64,000 nucleotides of DNA from an uncultured Mobiluncus sp. (GTDB lineage: Bacteria > Actinomycetota > Actinomycetes > Actinomycetales > Actinomycetaceae): assembly GCF_947254095.1 (NCBI RefSeq), contig NZ_CAMYBV010000008.1:1-64000 (forward strand), read 5' to 3'. Positions 26,681-35,032 of this stretch are shown here, piece after piece. The notes under the pieces were generated by a model, which saw nothing but the letters and a program-made list of their open reading frames with translations, ran no database searches and was not told the origin of the DNA. How positions within the stretch are numbered: position 1 is the first letter of the stretch; every line of letters begins with the position of its first letter. The translations under genes and the position numbers were made by a program.

Positions 26681-27079
26681 TCAATTCGTCTGTGGGGGGC
26701 GAGGTTTCGGAACCGGTTTAGCGGCGGGTTTTGTCTGCGATGCTGGTGAATTCGGGGAGGATTTGGGTGCCTGGGACTGTGCGGAGGCAGCGCCCGGCAG
26801 GGCTGAAGACCCTTTCATCAACCGGCGCAAGTCCAAGGGCTGGCCGGATTTGGGCTTAATGGACTGCAGGGACTGCAGGGCTGCGGCAGCTTCGGTATCC
26901 GACATGGCGGCCTGGTTTTCCTCAGAAACTGCCTGCAGCAGCTCGGCACGGTTGACTGGGACAGAACGCGGGGCATCCACGCCCAAGCGCACCGAATCGC
27001 GGTGAACTTCCACGACGGTAACCACGATGCCGTCACCGATGACAATCTTTTCGCCTATGCGCCTAGATAAAACCAACAC
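26681..27079 (-). CDS. csrA: CsrA with long C-terminal tail
   Basis: RNA-binding translational regulator. The first 55 or so residues are a normal CsrA (LVLSRRIGEKIVIG, VVEVHRDSVRLGVDAPRSV, with the RNA-binding Arg). The whole protein has 132 residues, about twice the usual length; the tail from about residue 60 is Ala/Ser/Pro/Lys-rich and looks disordered. GTG start without an obvious ribosome site. Downstream is cheA. The antagonist gene fliW lies at 60.6 kb rather than adjacent. Confidence 0.93.
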   Translation of the reverse strand: MLVLSRRIGEKIVIGDGIVVTVVEVHRDSVRLGVDAPRSVPVNRAELLQAVSEENQAAMSDTEAAAALQSLQSIKPKSGQPLDLRRLMKGSSALPGAASAQSQAPKSSPNSPASQTKPAAKPVPKPRPPQTN

Positions 27080-27427
27080 GGGACTACTCTACATGAGATA
27101 AACCCGCAAACTCACGATTTTGCACACAAACCGCGAAAAACCACCCCGATACCCTCGCCATGAACCCCTATGTCCGGCCAGTCTTGCACGAATGACCGAT
27201 TTCACTTTGTCTAGGCGCAACCGTCTGCAACTAAAATCGCCATAACCTGCAAGTTTAGAAAACCGGGAGTTGGTGATGACCCAGAATCTAGGTTGAAATC
27301 GGTCGTTAGTGCAACTATTCCAGATACCCCGGAAGGTTTCACACCTAAACATGGCAGAAATCCGGAGCATAGACACCGGATTTCAGGCGCGAGAACCCCG
27401 AGGCTACTTGCTGGGTTGCGCATATAA

Positions 27428-27466
27428 GGTGGGATTTGGGTCGTAGCTGCCATTATTGGCAGCTAC
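27428..27466. repeat. Hairpin P1, damaged copy c
   Basis: The left outer arm GGTGGGATTTGGG and the inner arms GTAGCTGCC (27443-27451) and GGCAGCTAC (27458-27466) are kept. The loop is ATTATT. The right outer arm has decayed, so only the inner 9-bp helix forms. Confidence 0.8.
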
Positions 27467-27562
27467 TGCCCTATTCTCCCCTTATAATCCCCACACGCCC
27501 GATACCCCGGAAAGTTTCACGCCTGCATAGCACTGAATTCAGGTTATAGACACCGGAATTTT

Positions 27563-27805
27563 GGCAGGTTGGTAGCGCAGCCTGAAGTGGATGGTCCCAC
27601 CATTAGTGACGCTATTTCAGCCCCGGCAGGGAGCTGGGCGTACCCCTGCGGAATGTGATAGCGTCCGCGGGAATTTAGCCAGGCGGGGCGGGGAGCGTGG
27701 GGGGCGACTCAGCGAGAGGCTGGGGGGTGAGCGTTTTGCGACAATAGTCGCGCAAAACGCGAGGGGGCACTCCCCCTTCCGCCTCTCGCGAGCGCCCCCG
27801 AGCGA
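27563..27805. repeat. 243-bp repeat, copy B
   Basis: Direct repeat of 19018-19260 with no difference found, although flanking sequence in the two blocks has diverged. The two copies enclose csrA and all chemotaxis genes in the window. Confidence 0.9.
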
Positions 27806-27875
27806 ACGCCCCACGTCCAAAACAACAAACAGCCTCCAAATTCCCCGGATAACCCGCAATAAAACCAATTTAAAT

Positions 27876-27907
27876 GGCTCGGTGTGCCATATATGGCACA
27901 CCGAGCC
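27876..27907 (-). terminator. 32-bp palindrome, probable terminator of the flagellar operon
   Basis: A perfect palindrome with half-site GGCTCGGTGTGCCATA, about 160 bases past the end of the flhF-like gene. On the minus strand it is followed by an A+T-rich stretch including GGTTTTATT. It shares a 26-bp core with the palindrome at 19505. Confidence 0.5.
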
Positions 27908-28067
27908 AAATTAATAGGATTAACGCCCGTGCTTTACCGGGATTGTCTCAGGGTTTGAGATCTTGGCACTGCCAAACCAAGAAAGGCTGCAGCCTGTTCA
28001 CCAAGCGAGGGGATTCTTGGCAACTACGCCAAATTGAGACGGTGCGAGCCGGTTTATTGGCGGAAAA

Positions 28068-29459
28068 TCAGTGGACGCCGGCGAAAATGTCTTCCAGCAG
28101 CATCTTCCAGGCTTCCCCGCGGGCGGGAACCCCGTCCAACATACCGATGGGAATGCCCACTTCAAACAGGGCTCCGGGATGTTCAGATTCCCAAATGCGC
28201 TGAACCGCCAGGGCATCGGGACGTATCGCGTCGGGCAGGCCGCGAATCCAGCTCTCGATTTTGTCTGCCGGGCTGCGCGCATCGACTACCGCCCAGGTTT
28301 GATCGACATAGATAACCGAGATGAGTTTCGCCATGGTGCGCCGGTGGGCTTCAATGAGCGAATCCACCAGAGCCAGCACGCAGGTTTGCCCCGGATGGGC
28401 CTCTATCAGGGACTTCAGTTCTTCTCCGGAGCGAGCCCGCAAAGCCTCGCCGGGAAGAGTGGTCTTTGGTCCACCCAGCACGCAGTAGGCGTCCTCGCCC
28501 AGCCGACCCGCCAGGCGCTGCGCGGTTTCCACAATCGACAGGGAAATCGGTGAGGAGCCGACCACCACAATCGTGGAACCGGGCTTTTCCAGCAGAGGCA
28601 CCGGTTCGGGCAAAGCCCCCAGTACATCATCCAGCGCCATCTCGCTGGTGTCTACGGTGCCGTTGGCGACGGATTCGGCCAGGTTTTCCCCGCCCGGCAC
28701 CCCGGCAAACAAATCCACGGGAAATCCCAGTTCGCTCAGCGCCGCCGCCGGCAGTTTCGGACCGGCAGTAACGCGCGGAGCGGGGATAATGACACGACCG
28801 GCACTCGCGCCGGGCGCCGCCGCCCCTTGCAGACGCGCATCAAAAGCCCCGCCGGCCGGTCGAGAGACAGCCCCCAACGCGCCTGCCATACCGGCAATTT
28901 CACCCGCCGCGGGAGCCGGAACACTGGGCTCAGGCTGAGATTCTCTAATCAGCGAAGTGGCATCCCCGATTCCCATCTGAGCCATTTGGGCTTCCAGCTG
29001 GGCTTGGGCGGCGTCAGTGTTGGAGCTGAGCTGCGAGCGGGCCTCGTCAAGCAGGTGTTCCAGACCGGGGTCTTTCTTAGCGGAGGAAGTACCGCCATCA
29101 TCTCGGGCATTGTCTTTACGGGCAGGCGGCTCGGCAGAAGCGCCGGATTCACGAGCGGTGGGGGGAGCCTGCTTTTTCCGTCCTAAGCCGGCGTCGTCAG
29201 CTTGCTCCGAGAGGGTCTTGTGGGTGGACTTGGGCCTGGCAGCAGCGGCACCGGTAGCGTTGCGGAAGCTCTCCGGAGGCTCGCCGACCCCCTCGACTTC
29301 CACCAAGACTTCATAGTGTTCCTTGGCGAACATCCCGGCCAGGCCGCCCTTACGGACTTTTTCGGCTTTGAGCACGGTGACTCGTCGACCCATACGTTTT
29401 ACTTGGCCGATGAGGACGTCAAGGCGATCGCCTTCAACCAGATATCGCGTGGCTGCCAC
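28068..29459 (-). CDS. FlhF-like protein without a P-loop
   Basis: A 463-residue protein directly after flhA, the usual place of flhF. The first 55 residues resemble the FlhF B-domain (YLVEGDRLDVLIGQVKRMG, then RKGGLAGMFAKEHYEVLVEV). A long Ala/Ser-rich linker follows. From about residue 290 a GTPase-like fold begins with STIVVVGSSPISLSIVETA, where FlhF and Ffh have a VGPTGVGKTTT-type loop. The Lys and Thr of Walker A are missing, so nucleotide binding is doubtful. GTG start, overlapping flhA by 26 bases. Assignment rests on position plus partial similarity. Confidence 0.6.
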   Translation of the reverse strand: MAATRYLVEGDRLDVLIGQVKRMGRRVTVLKAEKVRKGGLAGMFAKEHYEVLVEVEGVGEPPESFRNATGAAAARPKSTHKTLSEQADDAGLGRKKQAPPTARESGASAEPPARKDNARDDGGTSSAKKDPGLEHLLDEARSQLSSNTDAAQAQLEAQMAQMGIGDATSLIRESQPEPSVPAPAAGEIAGMAGALGAVSRPAGGAFDARLQGAAAPGASAGRVIIPAPRVTAGPKLPAAALSELGFPVDLFAGVPGGENLAESVANGTVDTSEMALDDVLGALPEPVPLLEKPGSTIVVVGSSPISLSIVETAQRLAGRLGEDAYCVLGGPKTTLPGEALRARSGEELKSLIEAHPGQTCVLALVDSLIEAHRRTMAKLISVIYVDQTWAVVDARSPADKIESWIRGLPDAIRPDALAVQRIWESEHPGALFEVGIPIGMLDGVPARGEAWKMLLEDIFAGVH

Positions 29460-31527
29460 TTATCGTTCCCATCGTCTCGATCATCACTTTCGCGCCCGAT
29501 ACTTCAGTGTAGGACAGTACCGGCAAGCGCGCTATACCCAGGTTAACAAGTTTTCGCAGCGCTGGGCGTAAGACAGGCGCGCAAACTAAAACAACAGAAA
29601 ATCCGGTTTGCTCCGCCTGCTCGGTGACTTCGCGGGTCTGGTTCAGGAATGTCTCCATTCGGTCCGGATCCAAAGCCAATTGCGAACCTTCATCGCCGGG
29701 ACGCACGCTCTCTAGCAGGGACTGTTCAAAAATCGGATCCAGGGTAATCACCCGCAGTACCCCGTCCATCACGTACTTTGCCACAATCGAGGGACCCAGC
29801 TCCGCCCGAGCCGCCTCGATGAGCTGCTCAGGTTCAGTGGTTTGCTTGCCTTTCACGGAAAGCGCCTCAAAAATCCGCGGCAGGTCCAGGATGGGAACCT
29901 GTTCTTCCAGCAAGCCTTGCAGCACGACTTGGACTTCACCCAAAGACAGCATCGCCGGGATCAGTTCCTCCACCGCGCTCGGGTTCGTCTGGCGCACCCC
30001 GTCGACCAAGATCCGCACGTCTTCACGAGACAGGAGCCGCGCCGCGTTCTCGCTGACCAGCGCCCCCAGGTGGGTAATCAGCACAGAGACACGATCCACT
30101 ACGGTCGCTCCGCCCAGTTCGGCGTTGTAGCGCAGCTCGACCGGGATCCATTTGCCGGTCAGGCCGAACACGGGTTCGTTCGTGATTTCCCCAGGCAGGT
30201 CATCCAGCATATCGCCCAAGGCCAGAACCTTGCCAGGCGGGGCGATGCCGCGGCCGACTTCCACCCCGGACATCCTGATGACGTAGGTGGACACCGGCAG
30301 GTCCACGGAATCGCGGGTACGCACCGGCGGCAGGACAAAGCCCGATTCGAGCGCCACTTTGCGTCGCAAGCCGCGCACTCGCGCCAGCAGGTCGGTGTCG
30401 GTGTTCGCTCCCACCAGGTCGATGAGGTCAGGAGCCAGGAGGATTTCGAGGGCGGGGACTCGCATCTGTTCAATGAGCTGTTCAGGGGTTTCGCCCGCGG
30501 GTTTGGAGTCGTCGTCCTCGACTACGACTTCTTCCTCAGCCTCGACTTGCTTGAGCTTCGCCATGGAGCGCCACCCGGCGTACAGCAGCATGGCGCCGAT
30601 AATAAAGAATGGGGCCTTCGGCATGGCCGGAATAATCCCCATAAAGACGCAGGCCACCCCGGCGATGAACAGCGCGGCAAAGGACTGGGTCAGTTGGCGC
30701 GAGAAATCCCCGCCGATACCGCCCTCGGGAGAATCCTTGGAACGGGTAACGATGACACCGGTAGCCAAGCTCATCAGCAGGGACGGAATCTGGGAGACCA
30801 GACCGTCACCGACCGTCAGCTGGGAATATGTCGAGATTGAGTCGGTAACCGGCATACCTTCCACGACCATGCCGATGATGAAGCCGGCGATGAGGTTGAC
30901 GATGGTGATAACGATACCGGCGATAGCATCGCCTTTGACGAACTTGGAACCACCGTCCATAGCGCCGTAAAAGTCAGCTTCGGAGGCGATTTCGGCGCGC
31001 CTGGCACGAGCGGTTTCTTCATCGATGAGCCCGGAGTTCAAGTCGGCATCAATAGCCATCTGTTTACCGGGCATAGCGTCCAACGTGAAACGCGCCCCGA
31101 CTTCAGCTACACGTCCCGCGCCGTTGGTAATGACCACGAAGTTGATGATGACCAGGATTACGAACACCACCATGCCGACGACGAAGTTGCCGCCCACCAC
31201 GAAAGTGCCGAACGCCTCGATGACTTTGCCGGCTTTCGCGGAGCCGCCCCCGGAGCCGGGAGTCAAAATCAGACGGGTCGAAGCGATATTCAAACTCAGC
31301 CGGAACAGGGTCAATACCAAAACCAGGGTGGGGAACACCGAAAAGTTCAACGGCTTAGAAACGAACATGGTGGTGAGCAGGGAAATCATGGACAGCATGA
31401 TGGACAAGGTGAGGAAAACGTCCATCATCCACGGCTGCAGCGGGAAAACGAGCAGCATGACGATGCCGACAATCCCCACGGGAACTATCAGCTTCGATAT
31501 TGTGGCGGCATCAAATTTGCCCTTCAC
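29434..31527 (-). CDS. flhA: Flagellar export protein FlhA
   Basis: Export-gate protein of 697 residues. About eight membrane segments fill the first 330 residues, with the FHIPEP-like region between, and a large cytoplasmic domain follows (PALEILLAPDLIDLV onwards) that docks chaperone-substrate complexes. GTG start with GGAG eight bases before. Lies between flhB and the flhF-like gene in the main operon. Confidence 0.96.
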   Translation of the reverse strand: MKGKFDAATISKLIVPVGIVGIVMLLVFPLQPWMMDVFLTLSIMLSMISLLTTMFVSKPLNFSVFPTLVLVLTLFRLSLNIASTRLILTPGSGGGSAKAGKVIEAFGTFVVGGNFVVGMVVFVILVIINFVVITNGAGRVAEVGARFTLDAMPGKQMAIDADLNSGLIDEETARARRAEIASEADFYGAMDGGSKFVKGDAIAGIVITIVNLIAGFIIGMVVEGMPVTDSISTYSQLTVGDGLVSQIPSLLMSLATGVIVTRSKDSPEGGIGGDFSRQLTQSFAALFIAGVACVFMGIIPAMPKAPFFIIGAMLLYAGWRSMAKLKQVEAEEEVVVEDDDSKPAGETPEQLIEQMRVPALEILLAPDLIDLVGANTDTDLLARVRGLRRKVALESGFVLPPVRTRDSVDLPVSTYVIRMSGVEVGRGIAPPGKVLALGDMLDDLPGEITNEPVFGLTGKWIPVELRYNAELGGATVVDRVSVLITHLGALVSENAARLLSREDVRILVDGVRQTNPSAVEELIPAMLSLGEVQVVLQGLLEEQVPILDLPRIFEALSVKGKQTTEPEQLIEAARAELGPSIVAKYVMDGVLRVITLDPIFEQSLLESVRPGDEGSQLALDPDRMETFLNQTREVTEQAEQTGFSVVLVCAPVLRPALRKLVNLGIARLPVLSYTEVSGAKVMIETMGTISGSHAISG

Positions 31528-31642
31528 GTGCCGGTCTCCTCACGGCCATGGACTCCATTCCTGCTTCATCCTACCGTCAGCTCATCGACAAACGGGTCTT
31601 TTACATTAGCTTTTCGAAGTTTTTTGGGGCCACAACACGTCG

Positions 31643-32746
31643 TCAGGATTCTTTCTCGAACAGGTAAGACGGCATCTTGTGAACTCCGCCGCGGGTCCCG
31701 CGCTTCTTCAAAATCAACACGAACGCGAGGACCTGGGCGACCGCGGTGTACAGCTCCTCGGGAATCGCCGCACCGACCTCGACCGTGGAATACAAAGTAC
31801 GCGCCAGCGAAACGTCCTCTACCTGGGGAATCTTTGAATCCTGGGCGACTTCACGAATTCGCGAAGCCACATGATCCACCCCTTTCGCCAGGACTTTCGG
31901 GGCGCCTTGACCCGCTTCGTACTTCAGGGCGACCGCGTAGTGGGTCGGGTTTACCACCACTACGTCAGCGTTCGCGGCGTCGGCGATCATCCGGTTGCGG
32001 CTCATGGCGATGGCACGAGAGCGGCGCTGCGACTTAATCATCGGGTCGCCTTCGTCCTGCTTGTATTCCTCCTTGATTTCCTGCTTGGACATCTTGGTCT
32101 GTTTCTGGTTCTTTTTAAAGATAAACAGCGCGTCCAGGACGGAAACCACGATACCGGCAATAACCGAAGCCCAGATGAGTAGCCACATCTTGCCCTGACC
32201 GTAGGCAATCAAATCCCACAGCGAAATGTGCCCAGCCGCGCCCATTATCTCGGTGACCCCGGAAATGACCACGTACAGCACAATGCCCACGGCAATGGTC
32301 TTTAACAGGGCCTTCAAACCATTCCACAGCGGTTGGATGCCAACCACTTTCTTAATGCCCTTGACCACATTCAGGTTCTGAAGTTTGGGCTTCAAGTGTT
32401 TGGCGGAGGGGAACACACCTTTGCCTTGGATAATGTTCACCATCACCGCGATGAGCAAAATGGACAGCATGAATGGCAGCAGCGTCCACAAAATCGTCCC
32501 CAGCGAACTTCCCAGGTAACCGATTAGTTCGGGCTGGCTAGGGATTTTTGACAATGTAACCGCGTTAATTGCCTGGTAACGAGCGTTTTGGAAAGCCGTA
32601 TCAATCATGGACGGGAGCAGGGCTGCCCCGGCCGCCAAGGAAATCCACCCGGTCAGGTCCTGGGATTTTTGCAGGCCACCTTCCTCACGAACCTTTTTCA
32701 GTTTTCTCGGGGTGGCCTTCTCAGTCTTTTCGCCGGAATCGCTCAC
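31643..32746 (-). CDS. flhB: Flagellar export switch protein FlhB
   Basis: 367 residues: a charged N-terminus (EKTEKATPRKLKKVREEG), four membrane segments, and a cytoplasmic part with the NPTH autocleavage motif (VVVNPTHYAVAL) that switches export from hook to filament substrates. GTG start in a four-base overlap with fliR. The last 20 residues are basic. Confidence 0.96.
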   Translation of the reverse strand: MSDSGEKTEKATPRKLKKVREEGGLQKSQDLTGWISLAAGAALLPSMIDTAFQNARYQAINAVTLSKIPSQPELIGYLGSSLGTILWTLLPFMLSILLIAVMVNIIQGKGVFPSAKHLKPKLQNLNVVKGIKKVVGIQPLWNGLKALLKTIAVGIVLYVVISGVTEIMGAAGHISLWDLIAYGQGKMWLLIWASVIAGIVVSVLDALFIFKKNQKQTKMSKQEIKEEYKQDEGDPMIKSQRRSRAIAMSRNRMIADAANADVVVVNPTHYAVALKYEAGQGAPKVLAKGVDHVASRIREVAQDSKIPQVEDVSLARTLYSTVEVGAAIPEELYTAVAQVLAFVLILKKRGTRGGVHKMPSYLFEKES

Positions 32747-33489
32747 TGGAACACCCCCTGGAGACTCACCATGACCTTATCCAACAGTTTGTCCACAACC
32801 TGGGGAATGACCACCATAATCAGAGGAGCAGTAAACGCGGTCATCATAATCTTCAGCGGGAAGCCCAACGTAAAGGCGTTCATGGCCGGTGCCACCTTGG
32901 TCAGCAGACCCAGCCCCATATCGGTGAGGAACAGTACCAGCAACAGCGGACCGGCAATCTCTATGGACGCCACCATCAGCTCGCCGAAACGAAAAACCAG
33001 ACGGTCAGCATAGTTGGCCATGTCAAACACCGCCCCCACCGGCATGGCGGTAAAGGAACGTGCCAGCCCCATTATCAGCAGCTGGTAGCCGTTCGTGGCG
33101 AAGAGCATCGCCATCGCCGACAGTTCATAGACCCGCCCGAATGTCGCCTGGGTGTTCATGGTCAGCGGGTCGAAAGTTTGGGCCATAGAGAAGCCGCCTT
33201 CAAAGTCGATTAACGAACCGGCCATCTGCAGTGCCGCAATGATGATGCGCACCATCACCGCCATCGCGAATCCAATCAAGGCTTGAATCAGCAGCTCAAA
33301 AAGGAACACATCCGACTGCGCTACCGGTCCCACCCGACCCATGCAGGCGAACCCCAAAGCCGCTCCCAGCATGGCTTTGATCCGGCCGGAGATGGCGCGG
33401 TTATTGAAAGGCGGACACAGCGCCAGGAAAACGGTGGCACGCACGGTAGCTAGGGCAAAAGCCGTAAATAAAGCGAGATTGATGGTCAT
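32743..33489 (-). CDS. fliR: Flagellar export protein FliR
   Basis: A 248-residue membrane protein of the export gate, with six or so hydrophobic segments, LCPPFNNRAISGRIK near the start and the typical LPLLLVLF-type stretch. It overlaps flhB by four bases and is 14 bases from fliQ. Confidence 0.94.
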   Translation of the reverse strand: MTINLALFTAFALATVRATVFLALCPPFNNRAISGRIKAMLGAALGFACMGRVGPVAQSDVFLFELLIQALIGFAMAVMVRIIIAALQMAGSLIDFEGGFSMAQTFDPLTMNTQATFGRVYELSAMAMLFATNGYQLLIMGLARSFTAMPVGAVFDMANYADRLVFRFGELMVASIEIAGPLLLVLFLTDMGLGLLTKVAPAMNAFTLGFPLKIMMTAFTAPLIMVVIPQVVDKLLDKVMVSLQGVFQ

Positions 33490-33503
33490 AGCCCCACCCC
33501 GCC

Positions 33504-33776
33504 TTAAGAATTCAGCAGGGCTGGAATCCGCGCCATCATGTCCTCGGTGGTGGTGACCAGGGTTTGCAGCATCCAGTAGCCCGTGATGTACAGGGCAATC
33601 CCCACGGCGACTGTCTTTGGCACGAAAGTCAGGGTAACTTCTTGGATTTGGGTGATGGACTGGAACAGTGAAATCAGAAAGCCCACGACCAGGGAGGTAA
33701 TCAAAATGGGTGCCGCCAGCTTGGCCCCCATCAGCATGGCGGTCAACGCGAGGTCCAAAACAGCGGAGGAGTTCAT
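33504..33776 (-). CDS. fliQ: Flagellar export protein FliQ
   Basis: A 90-residue export-gate protein with two membrane hairpins and the conserved SLFQSITQIQEVTLTFVPK. The start ATG overlaps the fliP stop by four bases; an upstream in-frame start is rejected for that reason. Confidence 0.95.
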   Translation of the reverse strand: MNSSAVLDLALTAMLMGAKLAAPILITSLVVGFLISLFQSITQIQEVTLTFVPKTVAVGIALYITGYWMLQTLVTTTEDMMARIPALLNS

Positions 33777-35032
33777 CGGTACGTTCCTATCAAGGTCTTG
33801 GTCAACAAGCCCCATCCGTCAACCATGACAAACAATAGAACCTTGAATGGCATGGAAACCATCACCGGAGGAAGCATCATCATACCCATACTCATGAGGG
33901 CGGCGCCCACGACCAGGTCAATGACCAGGAAGGGGATGAACACGACAAACCCGATGATGAAAGCGGAACGAACTTCGGAAATCATAAACGCCGGCACCAG
34001 CGTGGTGAAAGGGGTTTCTTCCAGGCTAGGCGGGTTGGGGCGATCCGCAGCGCGAGTCATCAGGGCGATGTCCTCCTCGCGGGTCAGCGGTCCCATGAAC
34101 TCGCGCACCGGCTTTTCCGCAAGTTTGAACATGTCCTGCACTTGAATCTTGCCGTCCATGTAAGGCTGCACCGCATCTTGCCAGATAGACGTGATGGTGG
34201 GGCTCATGATGAACAGGGATAGGAATATCGCCAATCCGGAAATGACCTGAGTCGGCGGAATCTGGTTCAACCCCATCGCGTTTCGCGCCATCGCCAAAAC
34301 GATGAAAATCTTAGTGAAGGACGTCATCATCAGCAGCAGTGACGGCGCTATCGAAAGCACGGTAATCAGCAGGAACACCAGGACGGCGGTGGAGGGTGCT
34401 TTATCCCAGCCGTTGACATTAAGTTGAATCCCGGGCTTTTCTGGATTGACCGGGGCGTTCGGGTCATTGGGACCGATGATGTCTCCCGGATTCGGTAACG
34501 GGTCGGTTTGTCCCGGTTGGATTCCAGTAGAATTCACAAGGGCGGGTTGTCCTGGTTGACTAAACGCGGGGGCTGCCGACTGGCTCGCGGGCGACACGGC
34601 CGAAACGGTCAGCGCCGCGGGTTCGGCTGAGGCGTGAGGGATGGAAAAATTAATGGCAAACACCGCGATGACCGCCAGGAACCAAGCCAGCTGCAGACGC
34701 AGACGAGCCACGCGCTGTTCCGGGCTCAGCTCCCGATGTTTCAGGCCGAATCCAAAGCGAGAGCTACGGGCGCGGTTTTCCCGGTTTTCCCGCTCGAGGC
34801 TGGCGGCATCGACAGGTCCACGCCCAGGAACGAGGGTGTCCACAGTAAAATCGGGGGGCAGGGTGAACGTGACACCCAAGCGTTCCCAGTGAGCGGCGCT
34901 GGTGCGATACTGCTCACGAACTGCCTGCCGGAAAGCGGCTTGACGCCGCGCTTGACGTGCCTGGCGCGCCCGCGCATAGGCTTGAAAGTCCGCCACCGAA
35001 GCGGCGTGTTGAGCCAGCAGCACGTCATTCAT
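33773..35032 (-). CDS. fliP: Flagellar export protein FliP with N-terminal extension
   Basis: The last 215 or so residues are a standard FliP (SLLLMMTSFTKIFIVLAMARNAMG, then FMISEVRSAFIIGF and MPFKVLLFVMVDGW). The protein is 419 residues, well above the usual 220-260. Residues 1-110 form a basic, Arg/Gln/Ala-rich cytoplasmic-type segment. Residues 110-136 are hydrophobic and look like the true signal/anchor. A Pro-rich stretch follows before the FliP core. The start overlaps the fliO stop by eight bases, so the extension is likely translated. Confidence 0.92.
   Translation of the reverse strand: MNDVLLAQHAASVADFQAYARARQARQARRQAAFRQAVREQYRTSAAHWERLGVTFTLPPDFTVDTLVPGRGPVDAASLERENRENRARSSRFGFGLKHRELSPEQRVARLRLQLAWFLAVIAVFAINFSIPHASAEPAALTVSAVSPASQSAAPAFSQPGQPALVNSTGIQPGQTDPLPNPGDIIGPNDPNAPVNPEKPGIQLNVNGWDKAPSTAVLVFLLITVLSIAPSLLLMMTSFTKIFIVLAMARNAMGLNQIPPTQVISGLAIFLSLFIMSPTITSIWQDAVQPYMDGKIQVQDMFKLAEKPVREFMGPLTREEDIALMTRAADRPNPPSLEETPFTTLVPAFMISEVRSAFIIGFVVFIPFLVIDLVVGAALMSMGMMMLPPVMVSMPFKVLLFVMVDGWGLLTKTLIGTYR

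Larger units (their letters stand above)
27080..27930. repeat. Gene-free composite repeat block B
   Basis: No supportable gene lies between csrA and the flhF-like gene. From about 27300 the sequence consists of diverged repeats of a unit like ATACCCCGGAAGGTTTCAC followed by ATAGACACCGGA. Then come a damaged P1 hairpin (27428-27466), the 243-bp repeat (27563-27805), a tract shared with block A (AACAAACAGCC to GCAATAAAACC) and a 32-bp palindrome followed by a shared TAGGATTAACGCC. Confidence 0.8.

Noticed and set aside
18887..27907. Possible CRISPR array from repeated palindromes
   Set aside because: Repeats are few, unevenly spaced and of several types. There are no regular spacers and no cas genes.
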